From Methylocella tundrae (lineage in GTDB: Bacteria > Pseudomonadota > Alphaproteobacteria > Rhizobiales > Beijerinckiaceae): a DNA stretch of 64,000 bases. A program made the translations under genes and the position numbers. Positions 16,292-25,152 of this stretch are shown here, piece after piece. Below the pieces are notes generated by a model, which was given only the letters and a program-made list of their open reading frames with translations, had not been told where the DNA came from and ran no database searches. The stretch is taken from assembly GCF_901905185.1 (NCBI RefSeq), contig NZ_CABFMQ020000120.1, forward strand, positions 1 through 64,000, read 5' to 3'. How positions within the stretch are numbered: the stretch's first letter is position 1; each line of letters starts with the position of its first letter.

Positions 16292-18667
16292 CTACGTCAT
16301 CCTGAGGCGCGCGAATATCGGAAGCTTCACTACATTCAGGACGAGGTTGAAGCACGCAGCTGCGCCAAGCGCGCCTGCGACAACGGCGGGCGGTAGCGGC
16401 GCCATTGCGATTCCGCCGATGGCCAGCGTCGAAGCGATCGAGATATCGGCTACGGACGATACGGCGAGCCACCGGCTTGGAGGAGAGCCCCACAGATGCC
16501 GGCGTTCCCGAATGGCGTAAAGCGCTGCTTGGCTGCCGAACACGAGGACAACAAAGGCCAGGGTTCGGAGCGCCTCGACGCCAAGATTCAGTTCAAACTT
16601 GCCGAGCGCCAGCGCGCCGGTGCAGAAGGCCAACAGGAAGACGCCCATAAGGACGCCCGCGACTGTCAACTCGCCGATGCGCCAGGCATTCGGCATTGTC
16701 GAGGGCCGCACATTGTCCGCGGTCAACGCCATGGTGAGGAAGTCGCCGGTGATCATGACAATGACCATCAGCAATGGGGTCAGGATCGCGTGTCCAGTCA
16801 TGAGCAAGCCGAAGATCAGAAAGAGCACCGTGACGATCTTCTTGATGATCATGTTCAGCGTATAGGTCAGGATGCGCTGGAACGTGACCCGGCCTTCCTT
16901 GACGGCCGCCACGACGCCATCGAGTCCGGGTTCGGTCAGCACCATGCCGGCCGCGGATTTGGCGACGTCGGTCGCGGTCGCGACAGCGATTCCGATCTGC
17001 GCCTGGCGCAACGCCGGCGCGTCATTAACGCCATCGCCGCACATGCCGACCGAGTGACCGCCGTTCTGGAATGCTTTCACGAGTTTATACTTGTCCTCGG
17101 GAAGAACGCCGGCAAAGATCGCGAACGCCTCGGGGCTGACGTCATCCGGTATTGGACCAGGTGGGCAGGCGGCGCCATCGAGCCCCACGGCGCGGGCCAC
17201 GATGGCCGCCGTCGCAGGCGCATCGCCCGTCACCATCACGGTGCGCACGCCCAAGTCGCGTAATTCGGCGATGAGCGCCGCGGAGTCCGTGCGTGGCGGA
17301 TCACTCAGCGCGATTAGTCCTACGAGCTTCATCATCGCCGGCGGGCCGGCGGCGACGGCGAGCACTCTGAAACCCTGTCCCTCAAGCTCGTTCGCCACAG
17401 CTGACGCCGCCGGCGATGGCTGGGCGAGCCCGCTGACCACGGCGAAAGCGCCCTTCACGACACGTCGCGTCTCCCCATTCAGGCTGACCGTCGCCTCGGA
17501 CATTTTTGTCGCCGGATCAAACGGCACGAACTTGAGCAGTTCCGGGGCGTCGGCAATGTCTTTGCCGACGGACGCCGCGCGGATGGCGGCGTCGACCGGA
17601 TCGAGACCGCCGTCTGAACTGGCGAGCGCGGCCAGCGCCAGAACGTGCGCGAGGTCCGAGTGAGGCATAGGGCGAACGATCGCCACCGACAGTTCATTGC
17701 GCGTCAGCGTGCCTGTCTTGTCGGCGCACAAGACATCCATCGTCGCCGCTTCATCTACCGCGGAGAGCCGCGTCGGCAATACGCCGCGCTTGACCAGAGC
17801 GCGCGCGCCCAGCGCCGCCGCAAGGGTGAAAGTGGCAGGCAGCGCAACCGGTATCGAGGCGAGGACCGCTGTGAGAATGAGCGGGATGATCTCGGCGAGC
17901 GGCATCGCGAGGAAATGGGCGTAGGCCGCCAGCACAATGATGACAACGCCATTGAACGCAGCGAGATTGCGCACCACGCGCAGGACCGCCTTCTGCTGGG
18001 AGCTTACGACGTAAGCGGTGCGGACGAGCTCCGCGGTGCGGCCGAACTTGGTCCGCGTTCCGGTCGCCATGACTTCGGCCACCGCCTCGCCGCGACGGAC
18101 CAGCGCTCCAGCGTAGGCTCGCGCGCCCGGGCCAGCTTCGATGGGCGCCGACTCCCCGGTGAGCATGGATTGATCGAGCAGGACGTCTCCTTCAGTGAGG
18201 CGAACATCCGCCGCGACGATGCCGCCGAGAGAAAGCTTCACCACATCGCCCGGCACTAGCGCAGCGGCGGGAATTGACGCCCAGCCGCCGTCGCGCCGCA
18301 CCGACGCGGTGAGCGCGAGCCGTGACTTCAGCGCGGCAAGGGTCGCCTGCGCGCGTCCCTCCTGAATAAGCCCGAGCGTCGCGTTGAACACGAGGAGGCC
18401 CGCGATGATCGCGGCCTCGGCGTAGTCGCCAAGCGAAATCTGGAGCACGATCGCAGCCTCGAGCATCCAGGGAACCGGCGCCCAGAACTTGCTGAGCGCG
18501 CTGACCAACGGATGCGCCGTCGTGTCAGGCGTCGCGTTTGGACCGAACGTCTTCAGCCGGCGGCTGGCCTCATCGCTGGTGAGGCCGCTCCGCGAGCCGC
18601 CATCGGCGGCGCCAGCCGACCGCGGGGACGCTGTGCTTTCGGCGGAAGAGCCGACGGACATGGGCAT
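16292..18667 (-). CDS. P3A-type plasma-membrane proton-ATPase-like P-type ATPase
   Basis: This 791-residue ion pump has P-type ATPase hallmarks: TGES in the actuator domain (about residue 170), the phosphorylated Asp316 in DKTGTLT, MVTGDAPATA, and the hinge GDGVNDAPALRQA. The lack of an N-terminal metal-binding domain and CPx motif, and the motif IPVALPATFT in TM4, point to the P3A H+-ATPase group found in archaea and some bacteria rather than heavy-metal or K+ pumps. It lacks the long C-terminal regulatory tail of plant pumps. An upstream in-frame start would add 14 residues. Neighbours are a universal stress protein and a pentapeptide protein, suggesting stress or low-energy pH homeostasis. 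Confidence 0.82.
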   Translation of the reverse strand: MPMSVGSSAESTASPRSAGAADGGSRSGLTSDEASRRLKTFGPNATPDTTAHPLVSALSKFWAPVPWMLEAAIVLQISLGDYAEAAIIAGLLVFNATLGLIQEGRAQATLAALKSRLALTASVRRDGGWASIPAAALVPGDVVKLSLGGIVAADVRLTEGDVLLDQSMLTGESAPIEAGPGARAYAGALVRRGEAVAEVMATGTRTKFGRTAELVRTAYVVSSQQKAVLRVVRNLAAFNGVVIIVLAAYAHFLAMPLAEIIPLILTAVLASIPVALPATFTLAAALGARALVKRGVLPTRLSAVDEAATMDVLCADKTGTLTRNELSVAIVRPMPHSDLAHVLALAALASSDGGLDPVDAAIRAASVGKDIADAPELLKFVPFDPATKMSEATVSLNGETRRVVKGAFAVVSGLAQPSPAASAVANELEGQGFRVLAVAAGPPAMMKLVGLIALSDPPRTDSAALIAELRDLGVRTVMVTGDAPATAAIVARAVGLDGAACPPGPIPDDVSPEAFAIFAGVLPEDKYKLVKAFQNGGHSVGMCGDGVNDAPALRQAQIGIAVATATDVAKSAAGMVLTEPGLDGVVAAVKEGRVTFQRILTYTLNMIIKKIVTVLFLIFGLLMTGHAILTPLLMVIVMITGDFLTMALTADNVRPSTMPNAWRIGELTVAGVLMGVFLLAFCTGALALGKFELNLGVEALRTLAFVVLVFGSQAALYAIRERRHLWGSPPSRWLAVSSVADISIASTLAIGGIAMAPLPPAVVAGALGAAACFNLVLNVVKLPIFARLRMT

Positions 18668-18872
18668 TTCCGATCCGATTCGACATTGGCCGCGGCCATT
18701 TGGCCTCAAAAGCCATCTTACCTCATTGTCGGAAAGGAAGCTCTGTCCAAGGGGAGATTTCGTATCAAACCCGCGTCACTTGCCGCGTCGAGCCTCAGCG
18801 TTTCGGCGCGCCCACGGAGCCGTGTCTCCGCCGGGCCGCCTCATGCAACGCATCGCAAAAGCTTGAACGCTC

Positions 18873-19742
18873 TCAGTGCGAAAGAAATAGCGGCGCGGGA
18901 GGGCGTTCAAGCATGCTTCTGGTGGCTCCGCCGAGGACGAACTCTCGAATACGAGAGTGTCCATAGGCGCCCATAACGAGTAAATCGGCATGGCAGGACG
19001 CGACGTAGGATTCAAGCGCATCCCCAATGGGTCGCCCCGCAGCGTCGGCCGTGTCGAGAACGACGTCTATGCCATGACGAGCCAAGTGCTTTGCGAGTTC
19101 GACTCCGGACCGCCGGGCGTCGATAGCTTTCTCATTCATGACCGTCACAATGAACACGCGTTTTGCTCTTTTCAAAATCGGCAATGCGTCCGCGATCGCT
19201 CGCGTCGCGGGCCGGCTGAAGTCCCACGCAACGGCCACCGTATCGAGCGCAAGAGGGCCGGCGCCTTTACGCTCGCGCGGCAGGACGATTGTCGGACGGC
19301 CGGAACCGAAGATGATCGCCTCGGCGTGCAATTGCTCGGAATAGTCGCCTTCTCCCAAGGACACGATGGTGAGGTCTCGAAGGCGGGCGTATTCGACTGA
19401 CACGTCGGAGATTTCCGATTTTGGAAATCGCTCCAAAATCCGCTCCTGGAATATCCCGGCCTTGTCCGCGATGTCCTGGAAGGTGGCCAGCACAGTTTCA
19501 GCCTTCGCGAGGCTCTTCTTGGCCTCTTCCGCAATGAGGGCCGGAATATCCAGCAGCAGGTCAGCCAATATGTTTCCGGAAGCCGGAACTGTAACGGCGT
19601 AAGCGAGGCCCGAAATGCGAGCTCCAAGCGCCGCCGCGAGAGCGACGCCATCCTCGACAACAGCGACAGGCGTCGGCTCCGGGTCCGTGGTGAGCGCAAA
19701 TAGAACATCCCTGAACGCCACTGGCCTCTCCTGTATCGGCAA
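18873..19742 (-). CDS. Tandem universal stress protein (UspA family)
   Basis: This 289-residue protein has two Usp domains in tandem. The first (about 10-150) is degenerate. The second (about 160-289) ends in the ATP-binding signature GAYGHSRIREFVLGGATRSML, matching G-X2-G-X9-G(S/T). Such proteins act in the cytoplasm in starvation, hypoxia and envelope stress. It lies upstream of the P3A ATPase on the same strand with a 205-bp gap. No FNR-like box was found before it. Confidence 0.88.
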   Translation of the reverse strand: MPIQERPVAFRDVLFALTTDPEPTPVAVVEDGVALAAALGARISGLAYAVTVPASGNILADLLLDIPALIAEEAKKSLAKAETVLATFQDIADKAGIFQERILERFPKSEISDVSVEYARLRDLTIVSLGEGDYSEQLHAEAIIFGSGRPTIVLPRERKGAGPLALDTVAVAWDFSRPATRAIADALPILKRAKRVFIVTVMNEKAIDARRSGVELAKHLARHGIDVVLDTADAAGRPIGDALESYVASCHADLLVMGAYGHSRIREFVLGGATRSMLERPPAPLFLSH

Positions 19743-19929
19743 AATCTGCGGTTCCAGCTCCCTCCCGTTGTCAGTGGGCGGCTACTGCGATTTCGATATT
19801 TTTGGCGATCCGCCGCCTGGAAATAGTCGGCTGTTCTGCATTCGTGGAGCGGAGTTCTAAACCAATGCCATGCGCCTGACAATTTCGCGCAGGCGACTGT
19901 TTTCCTGCCGCAACCAGAGAGGCTTGGCG

Positions 19930-21357
19930 TTATTCGACCTGATAGGGGATAATGCCGCGCCGGTTGGGATCAACGGAGATGCGCCGGTCGATCGGTGGCA
20001 CGGCGCGCTGGTGGCAGTCGGCGCGGTCGCAGAGTCGGCAGCTGACGCCGATCTTTACGAGCGGCGAAGGGTTTCGAAGGTCGATCGCATCCGAGTAGAC
20101 GAAATCGCTAGCGTAAGCCAGTTCGCAGCCGAAGCCGATCGCATAATGGAGGCGGAGCGCATCAAAGCGCGCCTCTCCCTTGGAGACGGCTCTTGCGATC
20201 GAGAGATAACGCACGCCGTCCGGCATCTCCGCCGCCTGAACCAGAAATCGATCCGCTGTTTCAAAAGCCTCGTGAATGTTCCAGATAGGGCAGGCGCCTC
20301 CGTAACGGGCGAATTGAAACCGCGTCGCGCTGTGCCTCTTGGTGATGTTGCCCGCCCGGTCGACGCGCAGAAAATACATTGGCACGCCCTCGTGACCCGG
20401 GCGCTGCAGCGTCGACAAGCGGTGGCAGACCTGTTCCATGCTGACGTTGAAGCTGGTTGCGAGACGCTCCACATCATGCCTGACCCGGCGTGCCTCTTCC
20501 TGGAAAGGGCCGTAAGGCATGAGCAGGGCGCCCGCGAAATAATTGGCGAGGGCCGCGGCGCAAACCCCGGCCGCGTCTGGCCCGCGGAACGCGGCGCCTG
20601 CGGTGAGGGCGTCGATCTTATCGGAATGGGCGAGAAAGGCGAGATGACGCGCCAGCGCGAAGCACTGCGTGGAGAGCGGCAAGGCGTCGTTCAGCACGAG
20701 CCGCTTGCGCTCCGGCTCCAGCCGGCTCACGAAATGCGAGCCGGCTGGCGGCGCCTCGCGAATTACTGAAATGCCATATCTGCTCTCGATATGGTGCGGA
20801 AGCTGCGTTTCGACCTTCTCCGGACGGCCTCCCCATTTGGCGGCGAGGCCTTCCGCCGCATGGTCCAAACCATCGACGTAGTTTCCGATGAAGTGGAAGA
20901 AATCCCTGACTTCGTCGAAGGACGATTGCTGCACGGCCGCGCCTGCCGATCCCCCCGCGGCGTGCAGAGCTTCATCCAGGGTGCGGTATTTCTCCTCGAG
21001 CCGCTTATAGAGGCCGTGGAGATCGACGAGCGCGCGCGCCACGCGCGGGGCGTGCAGCGAAACGGCCTTCAATTCGCGCAGCGTGACGTCGGCGTTGGCG
21101 ATCACGGGATCGCCGAGCAGCTCCCGCAGCGTCGCGACCAGGCGATCGCTATCGTCATCGGAGAAAACGGCGACGCTGACCCTCAGGACGCGCGCCAACT
21201 CGACCACAATGGTGCCGGAGAGGCTGCGCTGGTTGGCCTCGATCTGGCTCAAATAGCTGGAGGAGACGCCCATACGTTTGGCGAGCTCGAGCTGCGTCCA
21301 TCCGCGCGCCTCCCGCAATACGCGGATCATGTCCCCTGCAAAAAGTTTTCGCTTCAT
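19930..21357 (-). CDS. pccR: Short-chain fatty acyl-CoA regulator PccR (ScfR family)
   Basis: This 475-residue regulator has an N-terminal Xre-type helix-turn-helix (residues about 10-65, WTQLELAKRMGVSSSYLSQI), a middle IrrE/DUF955-like region (about 200-320) and a C-terminal DUF2083 domain with the cysteine motif GVSCRLCDRADCHQRA. That architecture defines the ScfR family, which senses short-chain acyl-CoAs. Divergent orientation from pccB identifies it with PccR of Rhodobacter sphaeroides, an activator of propionyl-CoA assimilation. TTTGC half-sites resembling the PccR target lie in the 118-bp intergenic region. Confidence 0.88.
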   Translation of the reverse strand: MKRKLFAGDMIRVLREARGWTQLELAKRMGVSSSYLSQIEANQRSLSGTIVVELARVLRVSVAVFSDDDSDRLVATLRELLGDPVIANADVTLRELKAVSLHAPRVARALVDLHGLYKRLEEKYRTLDEALHAAGGSAGAAVQQSSFDEVRDFFHFIGNYVDGLDHAAEGLAAKWGGRPEKVETQLPHHIESRYGISVIREAPPAGSHFVSRLEPERKRLVLNDALPLSTQCFALARHLAFLAHSDKIDALTAGAAFRGPDAAGVCAAALANYFAGALLMPYGPFQEEARRVRHDVERLATSFNVSMEQVCHRLSTLQRPGHEGVPMYFLRVDRAGNITKRHSATRFQFARYGGACPIWNIHEAFETADRFLVQAAEMPDGVRYLSIARAVSKGEARFDALRLHYAIGFGCELAYASDFVYSDAIDLRNPSPLVKIGVSCRLCDRADCHQRAVPPIDRRISVDPNRRGIIPYQVE

Positions 21358-21379
21358 GTAAACTCGCCAATTTAACTCT

Positions 21380-21415
21380 TTTGCTAGTTTGCACGAAAAT
21401 CATTGTGTTTGCAGT
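21380..21415. promoter_or_regulatory. Candidate PccR binding half-sites
   Basis: Three TTTGC motifs begin at 21380, 21388 and 21408 in the pccR-pccB intergenic region. The PccR target is described as paired TTTGCAAA elements four bases apart. Here the half-sites are recognisable but degenerate (TTTGCTAG, TTTGCACG, TTTGCAGT) and spaced differently (8 and 20 bases), so the match is partial. Confidence 0.4.
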
Positions 21416-21475
21416 ACCCTTCGATGATCAAACTGATAAGACTGATTGCTTGAATGAAACAAGAGACGCCTTTCG

Positions 21476-23008
21476 ATGCGTGAAATGCTGGAAAAATTGG
21501 AGAGGCGTCGCGAAAAGGCGCGATTGGCCGGCGGCGAAAAGCGCATGGCGGCCCAGCACGCGCGCGGCAAGCTGACGGCGCGTGAGCGCATCGAACTCCT
21601 GCTGGACCACGGCTCGTTCGAAGAGTTCGACATGTTCGTCGAACATCGCTCGACCGATTTCGGCATGGACGCGCAGAAAATCCCTGGCGATGGCGTCGTC
21701 ACCGGCTGGGGCACGGTGAACGGCCGCGCGGTTTTCGTGTTCTCGAAGGATTTCACGGTCTTCGGCGGCTCGCTGTCGGAGGCCCACGCCCAGAAGATCA
21801 TCAAGGTCCAGGATATGGCCGTGAGGATGCGCGCTCCGATCGTCGGCATCTTCGACGCCGGCGGCGCGCGCATCCAGGAGGGCGTCGCGGCGCTCGGCGG
21901 CTACGGCGAAGTGTTCAAGCGCAATGTTCTGGCCTCGGGCGTCATTCCGCAGATTTCCCTCATCATGGGGCCCTGCGCCGGCGGCGACGTCTATTCGCCC
22001 GCGATGACCGATTTCATCTTCATGGTGCGCGACACCAGCTATATGTTCGTCACCGGCCCGGACGTGGTGAAGACGGTCACGAACGAGACGGTCACGGCCG
22101 AGGATCTCGGCGGCGCGCGCATCCACACGACCAAATCGTCGATCGCGGACGGCGCCTGGGAAAACGACGTCGAGGCTCTCCTTCAGGTGCGGCGCCTGAT
22201 CGATTTTCTTCCGGCCTGCAACACGAGCGGCGTTCCCGAATGGCCGTGCACCGACAACGTGGATCGTCTCGATTACTCGCTCGACACGCTGGCGCCCGAG
22301 AGCGCCAACCAGCCCTACGACATGAAGGAGTTGGTGCGGAAGGTTGCCGATGACGGCGATTTCTTCGAACTGCAGGAATCCTTCGCCAAGAACATTCTGA
22401 CCGGCTTCGTGCGCATCGACGGGAGGCCCGTCGGCATTGTAGCGAACCAGCCGATGGTGCTCGCGGGGGTGCTCGATGCGGATGCGTCGCGCAAAGCCGC
22501 CCGTTTCGTCCGTTTCTGCGATTGCTTCGAGATCCCGATCGTGACCTTCGTCGACGTGCCGGGCTTTCTGCCGGGGACGGCGCAGGAATATGGCGGCCTC
22601 ATCAAGCATGGCGCGAAGCTGCTTTACGCCTATTCCGAAGCGACCGTGCCGCTTCTCACCGTGATCACCCGCAAGGCGTTCGGCGGCGCCTATGATGTGA
22701 TGGCCTCAAAACACGTCGGCGCCGATCTCAATTACGCATGGCCGACGGCGCAAATCGCGGTGATGGGCGCCAAGGGCGCCGTCGAGATCATCTTCCGCCA
22801 GGATCTTGGCGACCCCGCTCTGATAGCCGCGCGCACCAAGGAATATGAAGATCATTTCATGTCGCCGTTTATCGCCGCTGAACGCGGCTATATCGACGAG
22901 GTGATCATGCCCAACGCCACCCGCCGCCGCATCGCCCGCGGTCTCGCCATGCTGCGCGTCAAGAGGACCGAGAGGCCCTGGCGCAAGCACGACAACATCC
23001 CTCTGTGA
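21476..23008 (+). CDS. pccB: Propionyl-CoA carboxylase beta subunit (carboxyltransferase)
   Basis: This 510-residue carboxyltransferase transfers CO2 from biotin to propionyl-CoA to make (S)-methylmalonyl-CoA in the cytoplasm. It has two crotonase-like domains; the oxyanion-hole segments are visible as GARIQEGVAALGGYGEVF and as the FGGAYDVMASK region near the C-terminus. The C-terminal AERGYIDEVIMP is typical of PccB. It is divergent from pccR and followed 16 bp later by pccA. A longer upstream start is not available because the intergenic region contains the operators. Confidence 0.95.
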   Translation: MREMLEKLERRREKARLAGGEKRMAAQHARGKLTARERIELLLDHGSFEEFDMFVEHRSTDFGMDAQKIPGDGVVTGWGTVNGRAVFVFSKDFTVFGGSLSEAHAQKIIKVQDMAVRMRAPIVGIFDAGGARIQEGVAALGGYGEVFKRNVLASGVIPQISLIMGPCAGGDVYSPAMTDFIFMVRDTSYMFVTGPDVVKTVTNETVTAEDLGGARIHTTKSSIADGAWENDVEALLQVRRLIDFLPACNTSGVPEWPCTDNVDRLDYSLDTLAPESANQPYDMKELVRKVADDGDFFELQESFAKNILTGFVRIDGRPVGIVANQPMVLAGVLDADASRKAARFVRFCDCFEIPIVTFVDVPGFLPGTAQEYGGLIKHGAKLLYAYSEATVPLLTVITRKAFGGAYDVMASKHVGADLNYAWPTAQIAVMGAKGAVEIIFRQDLGDPALIAARTKEYEDHFMSPFIAAERGYIDEVIMPNATRRRIARGLAMLRVKRTERPWRKHDNIPL

Positions 23009-23024
23009 ACGAGGCAAACGTCCT

Positions 23025-25034
23025 GTGTTCTCAAAAATTCTGATCGCGAACCGCGGCGAGATCGCCTGCCGCGTCATCCGCACGGCGCGGCGAATGGGAA
23101 TCCTCACGGTCGCGGTCTATTCCGACGCCGACCGGGGCGCGTTGCACGTTGAGATGGCCGACGAGGCCGTGGCGATCGGGCCCGCGCCCGCGGCGCAATC
23201 CTATCTCTCCATCGAAAAGATCATCGCGGCGTGCCGGGAAACCGGCGCCGAAGCGGTCCATCCCGGTTACGGCTTCCTTTCCGAGCGGGCAGCCTTTGCG
23301 CAGGCGCTGCAGGCTATCGGCATCGTCTTCATCGGTCCCAATGTCGGCGCCATCGAGGCGATGGGCGACAAGATCGAATCGAAGAGAGCCGCCAACCGCG
23401 CCGGCGTGTCGACAGTGCCGGGCTTCCTCGGCGTCATCGAGGACGCCGATCACGCAGTCAAGATCGCCGGGGAGATTGGTTATCCGGTCATGATCAAGGC
23501 CTCCGCGGGCGGCGGCGGCAAAGGCATGCGCATCGCCTATTCCGCCGAAGAGGCGCGCGAGGGCTTCGCCCGTTCGCAATCAGAGGCCGCCTCCTCTTTC
23601 GGCGATGATCGCGTGTTCGTCGAGAAATTCATCACCGATCCGCGCCATATCGAGATTCAGGTGCTAGGGGACAAGCACGGCAATGTCGTCTATCTCGGCG
23701 AGCGCGAATGCTCGATCCAGCGCCGCAACCAGAAGGTCATCGAGGAGGCGCCCTCTCCGCTGCTCGACGAAGAGACGCGCCGCAAGATGGGCGAGCAGGC
23801 CGTCGCGCTCGCCAGAGCCGTCGGCTATGACTCGGCCGGCACGGTGGAGTTTGTCGCCGGGCAGGACCGCTCATTCTTTTTTCTCGAAATGAACACCCGC
23901 CTGCAGGTCGAGCATCCGGTGACCGAGCTCATCACCGGGCTTGACCTCGTAGAGCAGATGATCCGCGTCGCCGCGGGCGAGAAGCTCAGCTTCAGCCAGG
24001 CTGACGTCAAGCTCGACGGCTGGGCCGTGGAAAGCCGCGTCTACGCGGAAGACCCGACGCGCAATTTCCTGCCTTCGACGGGGCGGCTCACGGTCTATCG
24101 GCCACCAGCGGAAGGTACGGCCGGAGGCGTCACCGTGCGCAACGACACCGGCGTTTTCGAGGGCGGCGAGATCTCGATCCACTATGATCCGATGATCGCC
24201 AAGCTGGTCACGCACGCGCCGACGCGCGCTGCGGCAATCGAAGCGCAGGCGCAGGCGATCGACGCTTTCGCCATCGACGGCATCCGCCACAACCTTTCCT
24301 TCCTCGCAGCGCTCATGGCGCATCCGCGCTGGAAGGAGGGCCGGCTCTCGACCGCCTTTATCGCCGAGGAATTCCCCGAGGGCTTCCAGCCCGCAGCGCC
24401 GGAAGGCGAGACGGCGATCGTCATCGCCGCCGTCGCAGTGTCGATCGATCATACGATGAATGAGCGCAAGCGGCGGATTTCCGGTCAGCTGCCGACGCCT
24501 GCTCCGGTGCGTTTCGAGCGGGACCGCGTGGTCATGCTGGGCAAGCGCGCTTTGCCCGTTAAGGTTGGCGAGACGGCGCCGGACGGCGCGGTGGACGTCG
24601 TTTTCGCGGCAAAGCGCACGGTCCGGATCAAAAGCGAATGGCGTCCCGGCGAGCCGGTCTGGCATGGGACGATCGACGGGCGCAAGGTCTCGGTCAACAT
24701 CCGCTCGATTTTGAACGGGGCCGTCCTGACCCATGCCGGAGCGTCGGTCGCCGCCCGCGTCTTCACCCGCCGGGAATCGGAGCTCTATGCGCTGATTCCA
24801 GAGAAAGCCGCGGCCGACACCTCGAAGCAATTGCTCTGCCCGATGCCGGGGCTCGTCAAAATGCTCGCCGCTTCGCCAGGCCAGGAAGTCAAGGCCGGCG
24901 AGCCGTTGGTCATCGTTGAGGCGATGAAGATGGAAAACCTGCTGCGGGCCGAGCGTGATGGCGTCATCTCGAGGGTGCTCGCCAAGGAGGGCGACAGCCT
25001 GCCCGTCGACGCCGTCATCCTCGAATTCGTTTGA
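23025..25034 (+). CDS. pccA: Propionyl-CoA carboxylase alpha subunit (biotin carboxylase / carrier)
   Basis: This 669-residue subunit has a biotin carboxylase domain (residues about 1-445) with the ATP-grasp loop KASAGGGGKGMR and the EMNTRLQVEHPVTE catalytic segment, a linking BT domain, and a C-terminal biotin carrier with Lys635 in EAMKMEN as the biotinylation site. It carboxylates biotin at the expense of ATP. It begins with GTG (MFSKILIANRGE). It is the second gene of pccB-pccA and is followed by a tiny ORF and the mutase genes. Confidence 0.95.
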   Translation: MFSKILIANRGEIACRVIRTARRMGILTVAVYSDADRGALHVEMADEAVAIGPAPAAQSYLSIEKIIAACRETGAEAVHPGYGFLSERAAFAQALQAIGIVFIGPNVGAIEAMGDKIESKRAANRAGVSTVPGFLGVIEDADHAVKIAGEIGYPVMIKASAGGGGKGMRIAYSAEEAREGFARSQSEAASSFGDDRVFVEKFITDPRHIEIQVLGDKHGNVVYLGERECSIQRRNQKVIEEAPSPLLDEETRRKMGEQAVALARAVGYDSAGTVEFVAGQDRSFFFLEMNTRLQVEHPVTELITGLDLVEQMIRVAAGEKLSFSQADVKLDGWAVESRVYAEDPTRNFLPSTGRLTVYRPPAEGTAGGVTVRNDTGVFEGGEISIHYDPMIAKLVTHAPTRAAAIEAQAQAIDAFAIDGIRHNLSFLAALMAHPRWKEGRLSTAFIAEEFPEGFQPAAPEGETAIVIAAVAVSIDHTMNERKRRISGQLPTPAPVRFERDRVVMLGKRALPVKVGETAPDGAVDVVFAAKRTVRIKSEWRPGEPVWHGTIDGRKVSVNIRSILNGAVLTHAGASVAARVFTRRESELYALIPEKAAADTSKQLLCPMPGLVKMLAASPGQEVKAGEPLVIVEAMKMENLLRAERDGVISRVLAKEGDSLPVDAVILEFV

Positions 25035-25059
25035 GATGAAATTTGGAAGGACCGTCGCC

Positions 25060-25152
25060 ATGTTGGGGAAGAGCCTTTCAGCGGTCGATCTGGCGCGGGA
25101 ACAATCCCTGACTGCGGCTTGCGCCTTTCGGGACAAGGAAGATGCGCGATGA
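25060..25152 (+). CDS. Possible 30-residue small protein coupled to the mutase gene
   Basis: A short frame, MLGKSLSAVDLAREQSLTAA and so on to DAR, fills the pccA-mcmA1 gap. It has its own GGAAGG ribosome site (25045-25050, 9-base spacer), and its stop overlaps the mutase start as ATGA (25149-25152), the arrangement used for translational coupling throughout this genome. The product is hydrophilic with an amphipathic helix and matches no family I know. The alternative is a non-coding spacer that happens to be open. An in-frame ATG at 25036 would lengthen it by eight residues. Confidence 0.35.
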   Translation: MLGKSLSAVDLAREQSLTAACAFRDKEDAR

